64,000 nt of DNA, from assembly GCA_036850595.1 (NCBI GenBank), contig CM072161.1:11181905-11245904 (forward strand), written 5' to 3'. Position 1 is the first letter of the stretch; every line of letters starts with the position of its first letter. The translations under genes and the position numbers were made by a program. This stretch comes from Rhyacichthys aspro (Eukaryota > Chordata > Actinopteri > Gobiiformes > Rhyacichthyidae). Shown one piece after another: positions 42,201-52,975 of this stretch. Below the pieces are notes generated by a model. It saw only the letters and a list, made by a program, of their open reading frames with translations. It did no database searches and was not told the origin of the DNA.

Positions 42201-42601
42201 GAGAAAGAGCAAAGCTTATTTCAGCGTAAAGCTATTGTAATCAAAGCGTCTAACGTGTAATGCGGTTTGCAGGATGCAGATAGTTCGATATACACACACA
42301 CACTGCAATTCCTCCCGAGCAACAGTGCGAGGCGCACGTCTGATGCGGTTCAGGCAAAGGGAATGGGAGAGAGAAAGAGAGTTTGATTGATCATGTGGGC
42401 TATGGGAGCCTGCGAGAGTTGTCGAAAATTGCTGCATAGACGCCCCTTAGGCACCTATCTGGTACCCACTGCCTCCAAGAGCATGCTGTGGCTACAAAAC
42501 CACAAAGCAGCATTGCACGTTAGCAAAAGCCCAAAAGCCAGGGGCTATTAGTACCCGATCATTCTTCCGGGTTGAACTTCACCCACAAAACATGAACTTA
42601 C

Positions 42602-43010
42602 CGCAGTCCTCACACAAGATCTTCCCTACATCCTTTTTGAGGTTCTTCCCACTCGTGTCCAGGGGCGCGTACGATGCCTTGAAAACCAAGGGTTCATCAG
42701 TGGGGTCCATGAAAAAAATGTACTTGTGGTTTTTCTTTACTTTGGTGCACGGCGCCTCAGATCCGAATTCCCCTACAGTGACGAGCTGCTCTCGTTCAAG
42801 ACCCCCGCTGTTGAGGGGCCACACATCCAGCACTTTGACATTCACACGGTACGGCTCCGCGGTGACGTTCCCAGGCGTAGACTGCACCTTGCCCTCGATC
42901 ACCACGGCGGATTTGTAAGCCTGGTCCTGCAGGGAATTCAAACTCGGGGAGTAGCAGGCGAATGAGACCCCGATGACCAGCATGGATAAATGCACTGAAT
43001 CAAGCCTCAT
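42602..43010 (-). CDS. nrg2: nrg2 coding exon 1, long N-terminal form
   Basis: The ATG at 43010-43008 is the first in frame after an upstream TAA at 43097-43095. The exon gives 136 codons plus one base (G) before the GTAAGT donor at 42601. It reads MRLDSVHLSMLVIGVSFAC, then YSPSLNSLQDQAYKSAVVIE. Human NRG2 has the corresponding SMLLFGVSLACYSPSLKSVQDQAYK. A hydrophobic stretch at residues 8-18 (LSMLVIGVSFA) may act as an internal signal. Further conserved strings are KVLDVWPLNSGGLEREQL (about 58-75), YIFFMDPTDEPLVFK and GKNLKKDVGKILCEDC (to 136). One N-glycosylation sequon (NVT) is present. This region lies outside the Ig domain and is diagnostic for NRG2 versus NRG1. Confidence 0.95.
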
Positions 43011-43700
43011 GCCGCCTGCTTTGGCTAGGTGGTGGCTGGTCGCGTTGCGGCAGGGCTCTGTGGGCTGCGGGGCGATGGCGATGATGGAGCTGGGTTAGAA
43101 GAAGACACAGCAAGTAGGCTCCAGTAGCACGGCAGCGCAGCAGACCTTGCATAAGTGTCCATGCCATCGGGATCCGCTGCTTCTCGAGTGATTTTCAGTG
43201 GGGAAACAGCAGCTTTGAATCGGAGAAACCACGGGATGACGCTAGGCTCCAAATGCACTCACTGCTAACAGCTAATAATAAGGCATTGTAGAGAGGCAGA
43301 GCGAGGAACTGGTGGATTCTCCCCCTCCAGAAGCTGCCCCTATGCTGCCATAGTAGCCTTAACTGCAAGACGACGCCACACTTATCTTTGCCCAAAAATT
43401 GCAGTGCTGGGGTACTGCTAGGATGCTTTTCAGTATCATCTGCAGCGAAGGGAAATACGCAAAATGCTGCAATATAACACAAGTTTGGAGGTCCAGACGC
43501 AAAACACAAGCCACGTTTCATTCCAAAAAACAAAACAAAAATATGTGTTGGGCAGCTCTAACGCTAACACGCCGCCTTCCACCGCGGCTCTCTCTCCGCC
43601 TCCCCCACCAGCCACAGACGGAGAGAAAATAATGCCGATTGCCAAGGGGCTCCGTCAACGAGAACGCACGACTGGAGGACTGCGAGAGCCTACACGGCAC
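43011..43700 (-). promoter_or_regulatory. CpG-rich 5' UTR and promoter region of nrg2 long form
   Basis: Compared with the AT-rich flanks, this stretch is rich in CpG and holds GC-box-like sequence on the minus strand (GGGGAGGCGGAG near 43600). There is no clear TATA box. A 77-codon upstream frame on the minus strand (43258-43025) would stop 14 bases before the nrg2 ATG if transcribed. Exact transcription starts cannot be read from sequence alone. Confidence 0.55.
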
Positions 43701-43894
43701 AGGCTCGATCTCCTTACTCCTAAACCCAATTATCCTACTGTATATGCCAGTCACTCCATGGTGGATTATCAGCGACGAGCTCACGTTCGAACAAAATCAA
43801 CCAAACCCTAAATCCACGACTCTCCCGCCTTCATTTCACTGTATCCAAGGCATTACTCCAAAAAATCAAGCGCGTTAATCTTGAGCGAAACACG

Positions 43895-43915
43895 CAGCAG
43901 CAGCAGCAGCAGCAG
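43895..43915. repeat. (CAG)7 trinucleotide repeat
   Basis: Seven perfect CAG units (CTG on the minus strand) lie about 0.9 kb upstream of the nrg2 long-form ATG, not in a supported coding region. Confidence 0.9.
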
Positions 43916-45339
43916 CACGCAGTCCAGCCTGGAGAAATCATATGGCTGCGATGATGACTAAGGCTGCGAACGCGTTTCAGATTCTTCAACAGACTGTTTT
44001 GAATGAGTTTAGCGTCTCGTCCCATTAAGTCATGCCCTGCATTCAGGTCACATTCACTGCTATGCCTCTAAAAACTGACGTTGAGGCACCGCATTAAATC
44101 CATACAGCTACAACAGCTGCAACATTGGCAAGAAAATCCATAACTTCCATATGAAAAATGCGCTGGATATTTTTAAATGTACTCTTTTAAAGACACGCGT
44201 CAAACAGGGCTACAGCGGTGTTTAAATGATTTGGAAAACGGATCTCTTGCAATAATTTATCATAACTGATGTCAACAAGTTGTGACTTTATTGTCAGTGG
44301 TTAAGCCTTAATGGAAAGTAGAATGCGGATACAGGTTGTGCTGCCAGCATTTACAAAGAGCGACATCTGCTGGACAGAACTGATCTCTGCGCGGTTTGAC
44401 ACATACGTAAACTCTGTAATAGTGATTTAATACAAACCACAGAGGTGCTAATGTACAAAAGCATTATATCATTCATATAACATATTTTAACTCTTCTAAA
44501 AGACTTTAGGCTACATGGATATATGCAAAGAGTGCACTTAAGCTTTTACTACAAGCTACATTCAGACTGCAAACCTAAATGCTCACGTTTTTGGTTTCAG
44601 ATATTCATGACATAAATGCCTCCAATGATTGATTTTGTTACCTTTTTGTGTACCAGGCTAAAATCACAACAGTAGAAAACACAGATGCCTCAGAGATTTG
44701 TGTTTCTAGGTGTTTTTAAGCTGGAAAACACTTTATATAAGTAGTGTCCCCCTAAATATAAGGTCTAAAAAACACCTTGGAACACCATTATCTGGCCTCT
44801 ATGCTTGTGTCAAAGGTAGAATATAATATATATTTATAAAAATATAATGATCCACTTATTGTCCCTTTAGTTATATGTATAATTTTTCCAAAGACTAATT
44901 GTTGCTTTTGTGACAACAAAAATGTGTTAGGACTGTTCAGATTGAAGCCGCACTGCAAACAATATCACACCTGTATCTGCAAGTATGGATCTGATTCAAA
45001 AACATAGGGTGCTGTGCAACCTATGCCACACGGCCAAGAAATAATCAGACTTTGGCCTTGTGTGAGCAAGCAGTCAGATTTAGGCTGTAATAGTCCACCT
45101 GTTCAACAAAGATGGAGACCAACAGCTCTCCATGGTGCTGAAATGTTACAAAGTAGAGAAAAGGTTGAGAGGTTTAAAATTATTTTTGAATTGAATACAT
45201 GGATTTTGGTTTGAGGAATACATTTGAAGACCATTTGTGACTGATATTTTCTATCTTTCACAGTGAGTTTTAAATTAACATAAAGTAGGTGATTATTGCA
45301 CTTGATTCCACTCTAAGATAAATATTGACCTCGATATGT

Positions 45340-45660
45340 TTGCCCAAAAACTGGCCTTATCTGCCACAAAAAAGAAACTGGTTGCACCTTTTCCACAGCA
45401 CCAAAAGGAGGCGCTGGTTCGCTGCGTTCACTTCCCACAGTGCGTGTTGACATCAGTGGTAAGGCGTCCAGCATTTAACTTGTGCGCCTGTCCCTGTCCG
45501 TGCCACGACTCGTTTCTGGTCCATCTTGTGTTGCAACCAGAAGCAATCGGCGGTGTTGTCACAAGGGTTTTGTTGCTGGTTCATAGTCTTGTCGGTTTTG
45601 ACTCAGCTATTCGCTGTCGAGGCGAGGCATTCTGCTGCAGACTGAACAGCTAAAGGTAGG
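45340..45660 (+). other. CpG-richer island with a possible noncoding exon end
   Basis: This island stands out from very AT-rich flanks and contains many CpG dinucleotides. It ends with a donor-like AAAG|GTAGGG near 45655. A 105-codon plus-strand frame (45336-45653) spans it but resembles no protein I know. It could be a 5' noncoding exon of pura, an enhancer, or an old repeat. The sequence does not decide between these. Confidence 0.3.
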
Positions 45661-47086
45661 GCAGGGGTCGCGATTGAGGAAAAAAAAGCGCTTTATTTAC
45701 GTGGCATTCTCCTTGTTAAAGAGCTTGACTGTTTAAATGTCCAAGTAATGTGTAACTAAACACGTGTCTCTCCTCTACGTAGTTTACAGGAACACAAAAA
45801 ACTAGAGGGAGGAGACCGTCAGGTCTAAATCATACCGAAGCTGGGTTTGGAGAAGCGCCACGGCATTCCAATGTTGGGATGTAGGGCCAAACTTTAAACC
45901 TTTTTTTTTTCCGCACCAGGACGGCACACACCTGACTTCTTCGCTGGAGTTTTCTCTGGCGCCGGATACAGGTTTCAGTCGCTCATTCTCAAAATAGTCT
46001 GTAAAACATAAATACCAGCTTGGTTGACAGCCAAATTAAAATATTGCAGTTGTAAATGATAATTGTTTATTAAAAAAAATCATTGTTCTTTCTGTCAAAA
46101 CATACAAACCAAGATCTAGCCTATTTCTCATAGAACAGCCCGATTGTTTTCAATTTATATTATATTAGTTTGTGTTTATTTTTAATGTTATCACACAAAG
46201 TGCACCAAACCCTTTTAATATAATATCTATGAATAATGCACTATATACAATATTACTTAATAGTTTATTGCATCAAAATGAAACTAAAAAAAGCTGTACA
46301 TGTATAGCTATAGAGGAAAACTGTTACGGGGGTCTATGCACACAATTTCATTAACATTATTTTAGCGTTTATATTTCATTTTAACTATTATGCTTTACTA
46401 AGAATGTTTATTTTACATATTATGATATTACTTTTAGGTTTCTCTATGCAAATAATATCATAAAATAGAGCAATGAGCAGTGCGTAAGAGTAGGCCCATT
46501 AGTCCAAGAGACATGTATCTTTGATACTGCTAAGTAGAAAATTAGGAGGAAATGCAGCATGTTCAGTGCGCTCTGCAGCTACATTATTATACATTATTTC
46601 ACTTTATTTGTGTAGCATACTGTCATGCTATTATTTCACTGGCATTGTTTGTTAAGGCCTGTGCTACAAATGGATTTTTATTTTTTTTTATTTCATTACT
46701 TTCACTGTTCATTTTTTTATGTTTCTTATTATATACAATCATCCTACTTTCACTTTAACCTTTTTAAAATAATGTTTTCCTTTAGAAATTAATTTGTCTT
46801 TAAACTTCCTGGCAGGTAAAGTATAATATTGTGTACACAGCTTTTTCTCGACCTCGGATGGGTATCATTAATTATTAGTGTTCGCAGGTGTGTGATTTAT
46901 CTTATAAATATTTTTTTTAATTGATTTAAAAAGAAACACTTTACAATAATCTTTCAGACAAATAAATTATGCAAATACTTGTCAAGTTGGGTATTTTCCT
47001 TGTTTAAAACAAACGAAACGTTAACTGGATGAAGCCAAAGGTTATCATAAAATGACTCTTCAAACTATGGCTAGCGGAAGCATGTT

Positions 47087-47107
47087 GCTAATTAGCAGAT
47101 AATTAGC
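47087..47107. promoter_or_regulatory. paired homeodomain-type motifs, GCTAATTAGC palindrome plus TAATTAGC
   Basis: A perfect 10-bp palindrome GCTAATTAGC (47087-47096) is followed by TAATTAGC at 47100-47107. A third ATAATTAGC lies at 47312-47320. TAATTA cores are bound by many homeodomain proteins. The spacing between two developmental genes makes an enhancer plausible but unproven. Confidence 0.35.
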
Positions 47108-48561
47108 TTGATGTCCATTAAAACCTGAATCACTGACGGAGAACGGCTCAGTAAATATTTTACTTTGAAAGGCAATACACGGGGATAAATACAACTGTGA
47201 AATTATGTAGAGCTTATTACTGAAAAATGTGTAGCTACTGGATTATTTTTAATACATCTTTGTCTGTAATCCTGAAACTTTAGCTTTCGTACAACAGCCT
47301 TAAACATTAGCATAATTAGCACAGTGCTTCAAGGCAAAAAAAAAAAAAAGGCATTAAAAAGTCAGTTTGACACTTACTCAGTTGCTGGTGATTATAGACA
47401 CATACTGGAGTCGTCGCAAAGCAGTAGAGACTAAATCATCTGCTGTTAAGCCAGACGGCCTCGACCAGGCCTTATCAAACCCATGTCTCCACAGGTAATA
47501 ACTTTAGCCTCATGTGACAGGGGATGTCAAGAGGAGCAAATGTGTGAGCAGTGCAACCAGAATCATGGATTTTTGAGACACAATAAAATCATGATGAAAG
47601 CTAAGTAGAAATGTATAATATGCCAAATGCAAGAATGTAGCTACTTACTGGAATTATCAATACATATTATTAATACATTGCATGGTTCTCAAAGATAAGG
47701 CCTGTTCCCTCAGCCTTATAGCTCAACTATAGGCCTTTACCTTGAACTGTATTAAAATGTATAATTTATATTAGTTGTAGGCCTATTTATCTCAGTGTAA
47801 TAAACTGATAGATTTGCGCGTTTAGACTATATTCCTAAGAAACCAGCTATTTAGACCGCTTTAAAGTTTGTTATTAAAAGTTAATTGTACGGGAAGACAA
47901 TGTAAGTTATATAAAGATTATTTGACCTACATATTTTATTTTTGTCCTGTGTTAACAGAAATTGACGAAGTTCCAAATTTAAGGAACCTGCTGTGAAGGT
48001 GAGCTGTTCTTGGCCTAAAGGCCCGTACATTGGGTGCCATCGCATCGATTTGACAAGGTTAAAGTTAAGGTAAACGTTTAGTTTAACTATGTTTATTCCA
48101 ACCAACTTACGTTTTTAAATACAAGTACACTGACACCATTTTATTTTAAAAATGTACATGTGTATGGGTATGGCATGTGTCTGTGGACTAGTTTCGTATC
48201 AGTTTGTTAATGTTTGACACCTTTGATCTCGTTCTTTTATGTCTTTGGAAATGCTTTATTAAAAGAAATTGCGTTAAGCAAGCTAACGTGAACCCAAAAA
48301 AGTGATTTGTGTGCAATTTAGGAATAATAAGGTCATTACCCTCGCATGCAAGGAGAGGGTTAGAGACGCATCGGGCAGCAAAATCCTTCAGTTTCTTCAT
48401 TTCTAGCTTTTAAACATACGGCAAATAAAATAAAGATCTTGCACGTATTGTAGTTGGCTTCTTTAAAGACAGCTAGCCCCTTGTACGTGCAGTATGTGAG
48501 AAAAATCCTTACTTTGTTCTGCGTTCACGCATTTCTTTCACGTTCGATGCTTCTGTTTAGA

Positions 48562-48571
48562 TCTCGCGAGA
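48562..48571. promoter_or_regulatory. TCTCGCGAGA palindromic core-promoter element of pura
   Basis: This is a perfect 10-bp palindrome 66 bp upstream of the pura ATG. The element is known from CpG-island promoters of broadly expressed vertebrate genes, usually close to the transcription start, and is bound by BANP (and Kaiso/ZBTB33 when methylated). Its place here suggests transcription starts between it and the ATG. Confidence 0.7.
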
Positions 48572-48636
48572 GTTGCGGCGCTGTCGGTGGCTGGCCGAGG
48601 TTTTGCAGCAGACGGAGGAAGAAGGCAGGCAGCATC

Positions 48637-49494
48637 ATGGCGGACAGAGACAGTGGAAGTGAGCAGGGAGGAGCAGCAACGGGCCCAGGCTTCGGCTCCA
48701 TGCACCTAGCGACAGGAGGGGCGGGCTCGGCTTCCGGGCTCCAGCATGAGACACAAGAGCTGGCGTCGAAACGGGTTGACATCCAAAACAAACGCTTCTA
48801 TTTGGACGTAAAGCAGAACGCAAAAGGCCGCTTCTTAAAGATAGCAGAAGTCGGGGCCGGTGGAAACAAGAGCCGCCTCACTCTCTCCATGTCCGTGGCG
48901 GTCGAGTTCCGTGACTATCTGGGGGACTTCATCGAGCATTATGCCCAACTGGGACCAAGCAACCCTGGGTTGGTACAAGACGAGCCTCGGCGAGCGCTCA
49001 AAAGCGAGTTCCTGGTGCGGGAGAATCGGAAATACTATATGGATCTGAAAGAGAACCAGAGGGGACGGTTTCTGAGGATCCGACAGACCGTAAACCGGGG
49101 GCCCGGATTGGGATCCACGCAAGGCCAGACGATTGCACTGCCTGCCCAGGGACTTATTGAGTTTCGTGACGCTTTGGCTAAACTTATTGACGATTACGGT
49201 GTGGAGGACGAGCCTGCGGAGTTGCCAGAAGGGTCATCATTGACTGTGGACAACAAACGCTTTTTCTTCGACGTCGGATCCAATAAGTATGGTGTGTTCA
49301 TGAGGGTCAGCGAGGTGAAGCCCACGTACCGCAACTCAATCACGGTGCCCTACAAAGTGTGGTCCAAATTCGGGAATACGTTCTGTAAATATGCCGAGGA
49401 GATGAAGAAGATCCAGGAGAAACAGCGGGAGAAAAGGGCATGTGAGCTACAGCAACAAGAGGAGATGCAGGCGGACGATGGGGATGACGATTGA
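48637..49494 (+). CDS. pura: Pur-alpha, single-stranded purine-rich DNA/RNA-binding protein
   Basis: An intact 285-codon gene in one exon. Pur-alpha binds GGN-repeat DNA and RNA, acts in transcription and dendritic mRNA transport, and works in nucleus and cytoplasm. After the diagnostic start MADRDSGSEQGGAA come a short Gly/Ser linker (about 15-35) and three PUR repeats: residues 41-104 (KRFYLDVKQNAKGRFLKIAE), 121-187 (KYYMDLKENQRGRFLRIRQ) and 198-262 (KRFFFDVGSNKYGVFMRVSE). A charged C-terminal tail ends in DDGDDD. The ATG at 48637 has A at -3 and G at +4. The frame is open for 61 more codons upstream, but those overlap the promoter palindrome and are not family-like. The protein is shorter than the 322-residue human one because the long glycine run is missing and the C-terminal glutamine run is cut to three. 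Confidence 0.98.
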   Translation: MADRDSGSEQGGAATGPGFGSMHLATGGAGSASGLQHETQELASKRVDIQNKRFYLDVKQNAKGRFLKIAEVGAGGNKSRLTLSMSVAVEFRDYLGDFIEHYAQLGPSNPGLVQDEPRRALKSEFLVRENRKYYMDLKENQRGRFLRIRQTVNRGPGLGSTQGQTIALPAQGLIEFRDALAKLIDDYGVEDEPAELPEGSSLTVDNKRFFFDVGSNKYGVFMRVSEVKPTYRNSITVPYKVWSKFGNTFCKYAEEMKKIQEKQREKRACELQQQEEMQADDGDDD

Positions 49495-52400
49495 TATATA
49501 GAGTAAAAACATTGAAGAGTAAAGAAAATAACAAGAGAATATAATTAAAACTCTACTGTATAACGAAAGAAATCTAAAGATTTAACTTTAATGGTTTAAC
49601 TCCAAGGGAGCATCACACACAATATAAGAAACCTCCACGACCTGACAGTTATGACATGTTGTCACTCATCGCTGGATGTTACCCCACTTATCCACCATTA
49701 ATACAGTAACAGGCTGCTAAACAAAGTAATAACGTTATATTTGAACATTGTTTCCTACTTGACAAACAATATTGAACTGAGTGTTTATTTCCCTTATTAA
49801 CAGAAAACTTTTGTACCAGTTAAAGCTATTGTAAAAAAGTGTTTGCAATGTTCAAATGGAATTATTGCCGAGTTCTAAGGAAAAAGTTTCCTTTTCTTGT
49901 GAGCTAATGACTTCAGCACAAATCAGATATATTAATTTTTAAACCAAAATTCTCAAAACTTTGTAAAGGGTTGTCACATGTATTTGCCATTTTACCTTTA
50001 CCTGTGAGTAGAGATGTGTTTACACATGAATAATAAGAGGGCTAGGCCTGCTTTGGAAACTGGTTAGATGTCATGCAGTATCAAACGGAACATATAGGCA
50101 TTTTCATCAAATGAATAAGTGCTCTATCTGTTGTGCAATATGCCTTGCATAAAAATCAAGTATATTGAACTGATGAATGGATCTTGACATGACATTTTCC
50201 AGAGCCATTCAAAGAAATATTAATATTGTAATTTTTGTTTCAGTTGAAATTGTTGCCATGCAGATGGATATATTAGACTACCTTTGTGTCTCGTTGTTAA
50301 TGCAATGTGTTCATTTTAAAGGTACTCAATGTGTATACAATAGAAGAAATGCAGTGACAACATGTAGCAAATGGCCCAAATAGCAGATAACTTAACAAGA
50401 CAATTGCCCTACACCTACTGTGTAGAGGGGCTTCTCAAAGAGGCGGAATTAAGCAGAGCATTCTTGATTAGTGTATCTGAATCAGTTGTTTTGTAAACTT
50501 GTTGAATCATATAAGTCTAAATGGTGCCAAGGAGTGCTGTTGCTGCATGTTAATCTGCACTAAGTTAGATTTCGTTGGTCTCCCAAAATATTGGCTCAAG
50601 GACCCTTCCATATGTATCTTTATCTGCGGATATTGTATGAATCTCGAGTTTGAGTACTGAGTGATCTCCATCCAAAGGCTTGGTGTAGTCATAGTGGAAG
50701 TTGTTTCAAAGTGTGCTGGTATAAAAAGTAATTTTGCAAAATGTGTTGAAAATATCACCTTCACACTGTGAGAAGGGCCATCGAATAGCACTATTGTTGG
50801 AAACTAGAGAGTGCAAATCATTTGTAGTAAAAAATCCAGACGTTTGTCAGAAGATGTGCCCATTTGTTCACGTGTAAGATCTGAAAGTGTGAAGTTTAGT
50901 GGGGCTACTCTGATGCATACTCATAGCTCTTAGATTTGTGAGCCCAAATATCAAGCAGCAGGTGATGAGATTCGGTTTTGGTCTAATTGTAAATATTTGG
51001 GCTGCCACACGGAAAACAACTGGTTCTAATCCAGTTCAGTCGCATCTCATAGATGTGTGATAGCAGTTTTATAAACTCTGTCAGTAAACTCCAGAGAAAC
51101 TGGCAACAATCAGATAATTAAGACGTACCTCAGCATTGAATTCAATGATTGCTCCCATGTTTAGATTGACTGGAAACCAGCAAACTAGACTGTCCTTGAC
51201 CACCTATTTTTGGAGCCTCTGGTATAGCCTAAATGATACCTGGTTGGGAGCATCCTCTTCAGCATATAAACAACCTGGTGCCTTACACACTCCGCATGCT
51301 TACACGCTGGCCTGGTGCTTTGGATTGCAGTTTTGCTTTTTATTATTGCTTTTTCTTTTTTCATGTTTGTGTCTCAGCCCCCTTGTGTGCTAGTGCACAA
51401 CTCGTGGTGCTAAAGAGTTTGGTACAAACTCTAAAAAACAGGAGCAGAATTCTTAACTTTTTCTGCTTCCTTCCTTTCTTCCTTCTTCCCTATCCTCATT
51501 GCCATCCCCATTCCCCAGCCATCCAGGTATCGGCCTACATGTAAACATGGAAGGGGGTGGTCACCTAGATGCAAGATGATGCCGAAGAGTTGGCTCTTCA
51601 CTGGCCAAGCACATTATGAGGGCAGGGGCTGACTGGGAACATTGCTAGTTGCTAAATGGTTGTTGATGAGCCCCCTAACATGCCTGTTCTTTGGCTTGGG
51701 TAGTTATATGTAAGTTGTAAGTCGCTCAGTTAATGGGGAGTAGCAAGCATGTCTTGTTTTGTTTTTCTTTTTATGTAGTTTTACCTTTTCAGCATTATTC
51801 CACTTTATTTGTAATTTTGGAATGTTTTTGCCCACAAAAAATATATCTATTTTTTCTGTGCAACATTTCATCACTGTGTGCAATATCGTATGTGCCAATG
51901 GTGGCAATATATGTATATCAATTAAATATATGATTACTATTTGAAAGCATGTGGCTGAATTCCATGTTTTTTTTCTTATGAAGGAGTTGTATGCCGTTTT
52001 GCACTTAAAGCTCCATGTGGGAGGAAAATGCGTGTATAGTAAACCAAGGTCTTAGCAGCCTATTGGGTCAAGCAGTTCACGTCACAAGTACTTTAACTTG
52101 AAATAGAACAATGTCACTGCAAGTATGCTTCTCTCAGAAGGACTTTGTTTTGCTTTGTGTTGTGGAAAGTAGACAAAAAATGGAGTTTTGTTAAGCAGAA
52201 AACTCCCTGAAAATCCATAAATCTCCATTTTAGCTTTAAGCTAAAAAAAAAGGTGCTTCTGTCCAATCCTCATTAAGGTGTATGGTGAACTGTCTTCAGT
52301 GGTTGTTGTGTGTAGCACTTTTCTTTCCCAGGTTAATAAAATGCCTGACCAATACTTGTTTAAAATGATCTCAACAAAGAATGTCATTCTCTCTTATGTT

Positions 52401-52680
52401 GCCTCTTTTTTAAAGAGGATATTTGATTTGCTCATTTGGTTTTGATGCATTAAATATAATTTATGTACATCTACAAATTTTAAAAATAAATTTACTTTAC
52501 CCATGAGGGAAAAATCTACTTTTAATGTATGTGTTTTTTTTATAGTTTGTTGCAAAAAGAAAACTGTTGACATTGTCTCATGTTCACATTTAACAGTTTT
52601 TTTAGAACATGCCACTGCATCTTTTCGTGATGAAAAGTATAAGATACTGATAACGGACATACCAATTAAAACATAATGGC
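49495..52680 (+). other. pura 3' UTR and downstream sequence
   Basis: About 3 kb of AT-rich, non-coding-looking sequence follows the TGA at 49492-49494. Candidate polyadenylation signals are ATTAAA at 51921-51926, AATAAA at 52335-52340 and AATAAA at 52485-52490. Mammalian PURA transcripts have long 3' UTRs, so one of these may be the end. No reading frame like the small IGIP protein, a mammalian neighbour of PURA, was recognised. Confidence 0.5.
52335..52340 (+). terminator. candidate pura polyadenylation signal AATAAA
   Basis: A canonical AATAAA lies 2.84 kb after the pura stop codon, with T/GT-rich sequence downstream. It is one of three candidates (see the pura 3' UTR entry) and cannot be chosen without transcript ends. 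Confidence 0.35.
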
Positions 52681-52714
52681 ATTTTTTTTGTCATTTTGAT
52701 GTTGGGAAAATTCA

Positions 52715-52975
52715 TCATTCATTCATTTTCTTCTGCTTTTTCCTGTTAGGGGTCACAGGTGAGTGGAGCCTATCCCAGCATCTTTGGGACTGATGCCGGG
52801 TACGCCCTGGACAATGGCCAGTTGGTTGCAGAGCTAACACTTAGAGACAGGCACTGACAGACAGCCATTCACTTCCACATTCATTTACTAGATTTGCCAA
52901 CGGACCTATACATGCAAGTTTTTGGGCAGTCAGAGGAAGCTGGAGGAAACCCACATTATGGGGAAGTTCAATGAT
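52715..52975 (-). repeat. copy of dispersed retroposon-like repeat
   Basis: It shares ordered blocks with the copy at 61280-61639: CATTCATTCATT at one end, then GGAGCCTATCCCAGCA, CCCTGGACA, TGGCCAGTT, GCTAACACTTAGA, CTATACATGCA and GAGGAAGCTGGAG. It is more diverged. The ATTC-repeat end would be the 3' tail if the element reads on the minus strand. It falls between pura and the SH2D4-like gene. Confidence 0.8.

Larger units (their letters stand above)
26910..42601 (-). other. nrg2 intron 1, part between alternative exon and exon 1
   Basis: This is 15.7 kb with no recognised coding exon. Contents noted: GC-rich patches near 28370-28470 and 35430-35520, a hairpin at 29440-29462, a run of 23 A at 30149-30171, the 88-bp CA microsatellite at 34002-34089, and a possible DNA-transposon fragment near 39172-39255. 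The rest is AT-rich unique-looking sequence. Confidence 0.65.
156..43010 (-). other. nrg2: nrg2 (neuregulin 2) gene, 5' half, four coding exons plus one alternative first exon
   Basis: Neuregulin 2 is a membrane-anchored EGF-family growth factor that signals through ErbB3/ErbB4 receptors in the nervous system and heart. Exons at 42602-43010, 18967-19132, 17984-18102 and 156-276 join with phases 1, 2, 1, 2 into an open frame of 271 codons plus two bases. The order is N-terminal hydrophobic region, conserved NRG2-specific region, Ig domain, then the first part of EGF. Introns 1, 2 and 3 are about 23.5 kb, 0.86 kb and 17.7 kb. The rest of EGF, the transmembrane helix and the cytoplasmic tail must lie left of position 1. 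NRG2 is preferred to NRG1 because of the CYSPSL...QDQAYK region and the EGF string GINQLSCK. Whether this is the nrg2a or nrg2b co-orthologue cannot be told. Confidence 0.95.
43916..48560. other. intergenic region between divergent nrg2 and pura
   Basis: Mostly AT-rich sequence without a supported gene. Two parts stand out: a GC/CpG-richer island at about 45340-45660, and a homeodomain-motif-rich AT stretch at about 46860-47330. An AT-only run lies near 44818-44850 and T/A homopolymers near 45900 and 47338. The two flanking genes are transcribed away from each other, so elements here could serve either. Confidence 0.6.

Noticed and set aside
42592..42965. Plus-strand frames opposite nrg2 exon 1
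   Set aside because: They are antisense shadows of a well-supported exon that encodes conserved NRG2 sequence on the minus strand.
43464..43811. 115-codon plus-strand frame upstream of nrg2
   Set aside because: It lies in the CpG-rich nrg2 promoter region, with no conserved protein content or splice partner.
51733..51944. Small reading frames in the pura downstream region as an igip homologue
   Set aside because: IGIP is a small neighbour of PURA in mammals, but the residues here do not match it. They are hydrophobic translations of AT-rich sequence.
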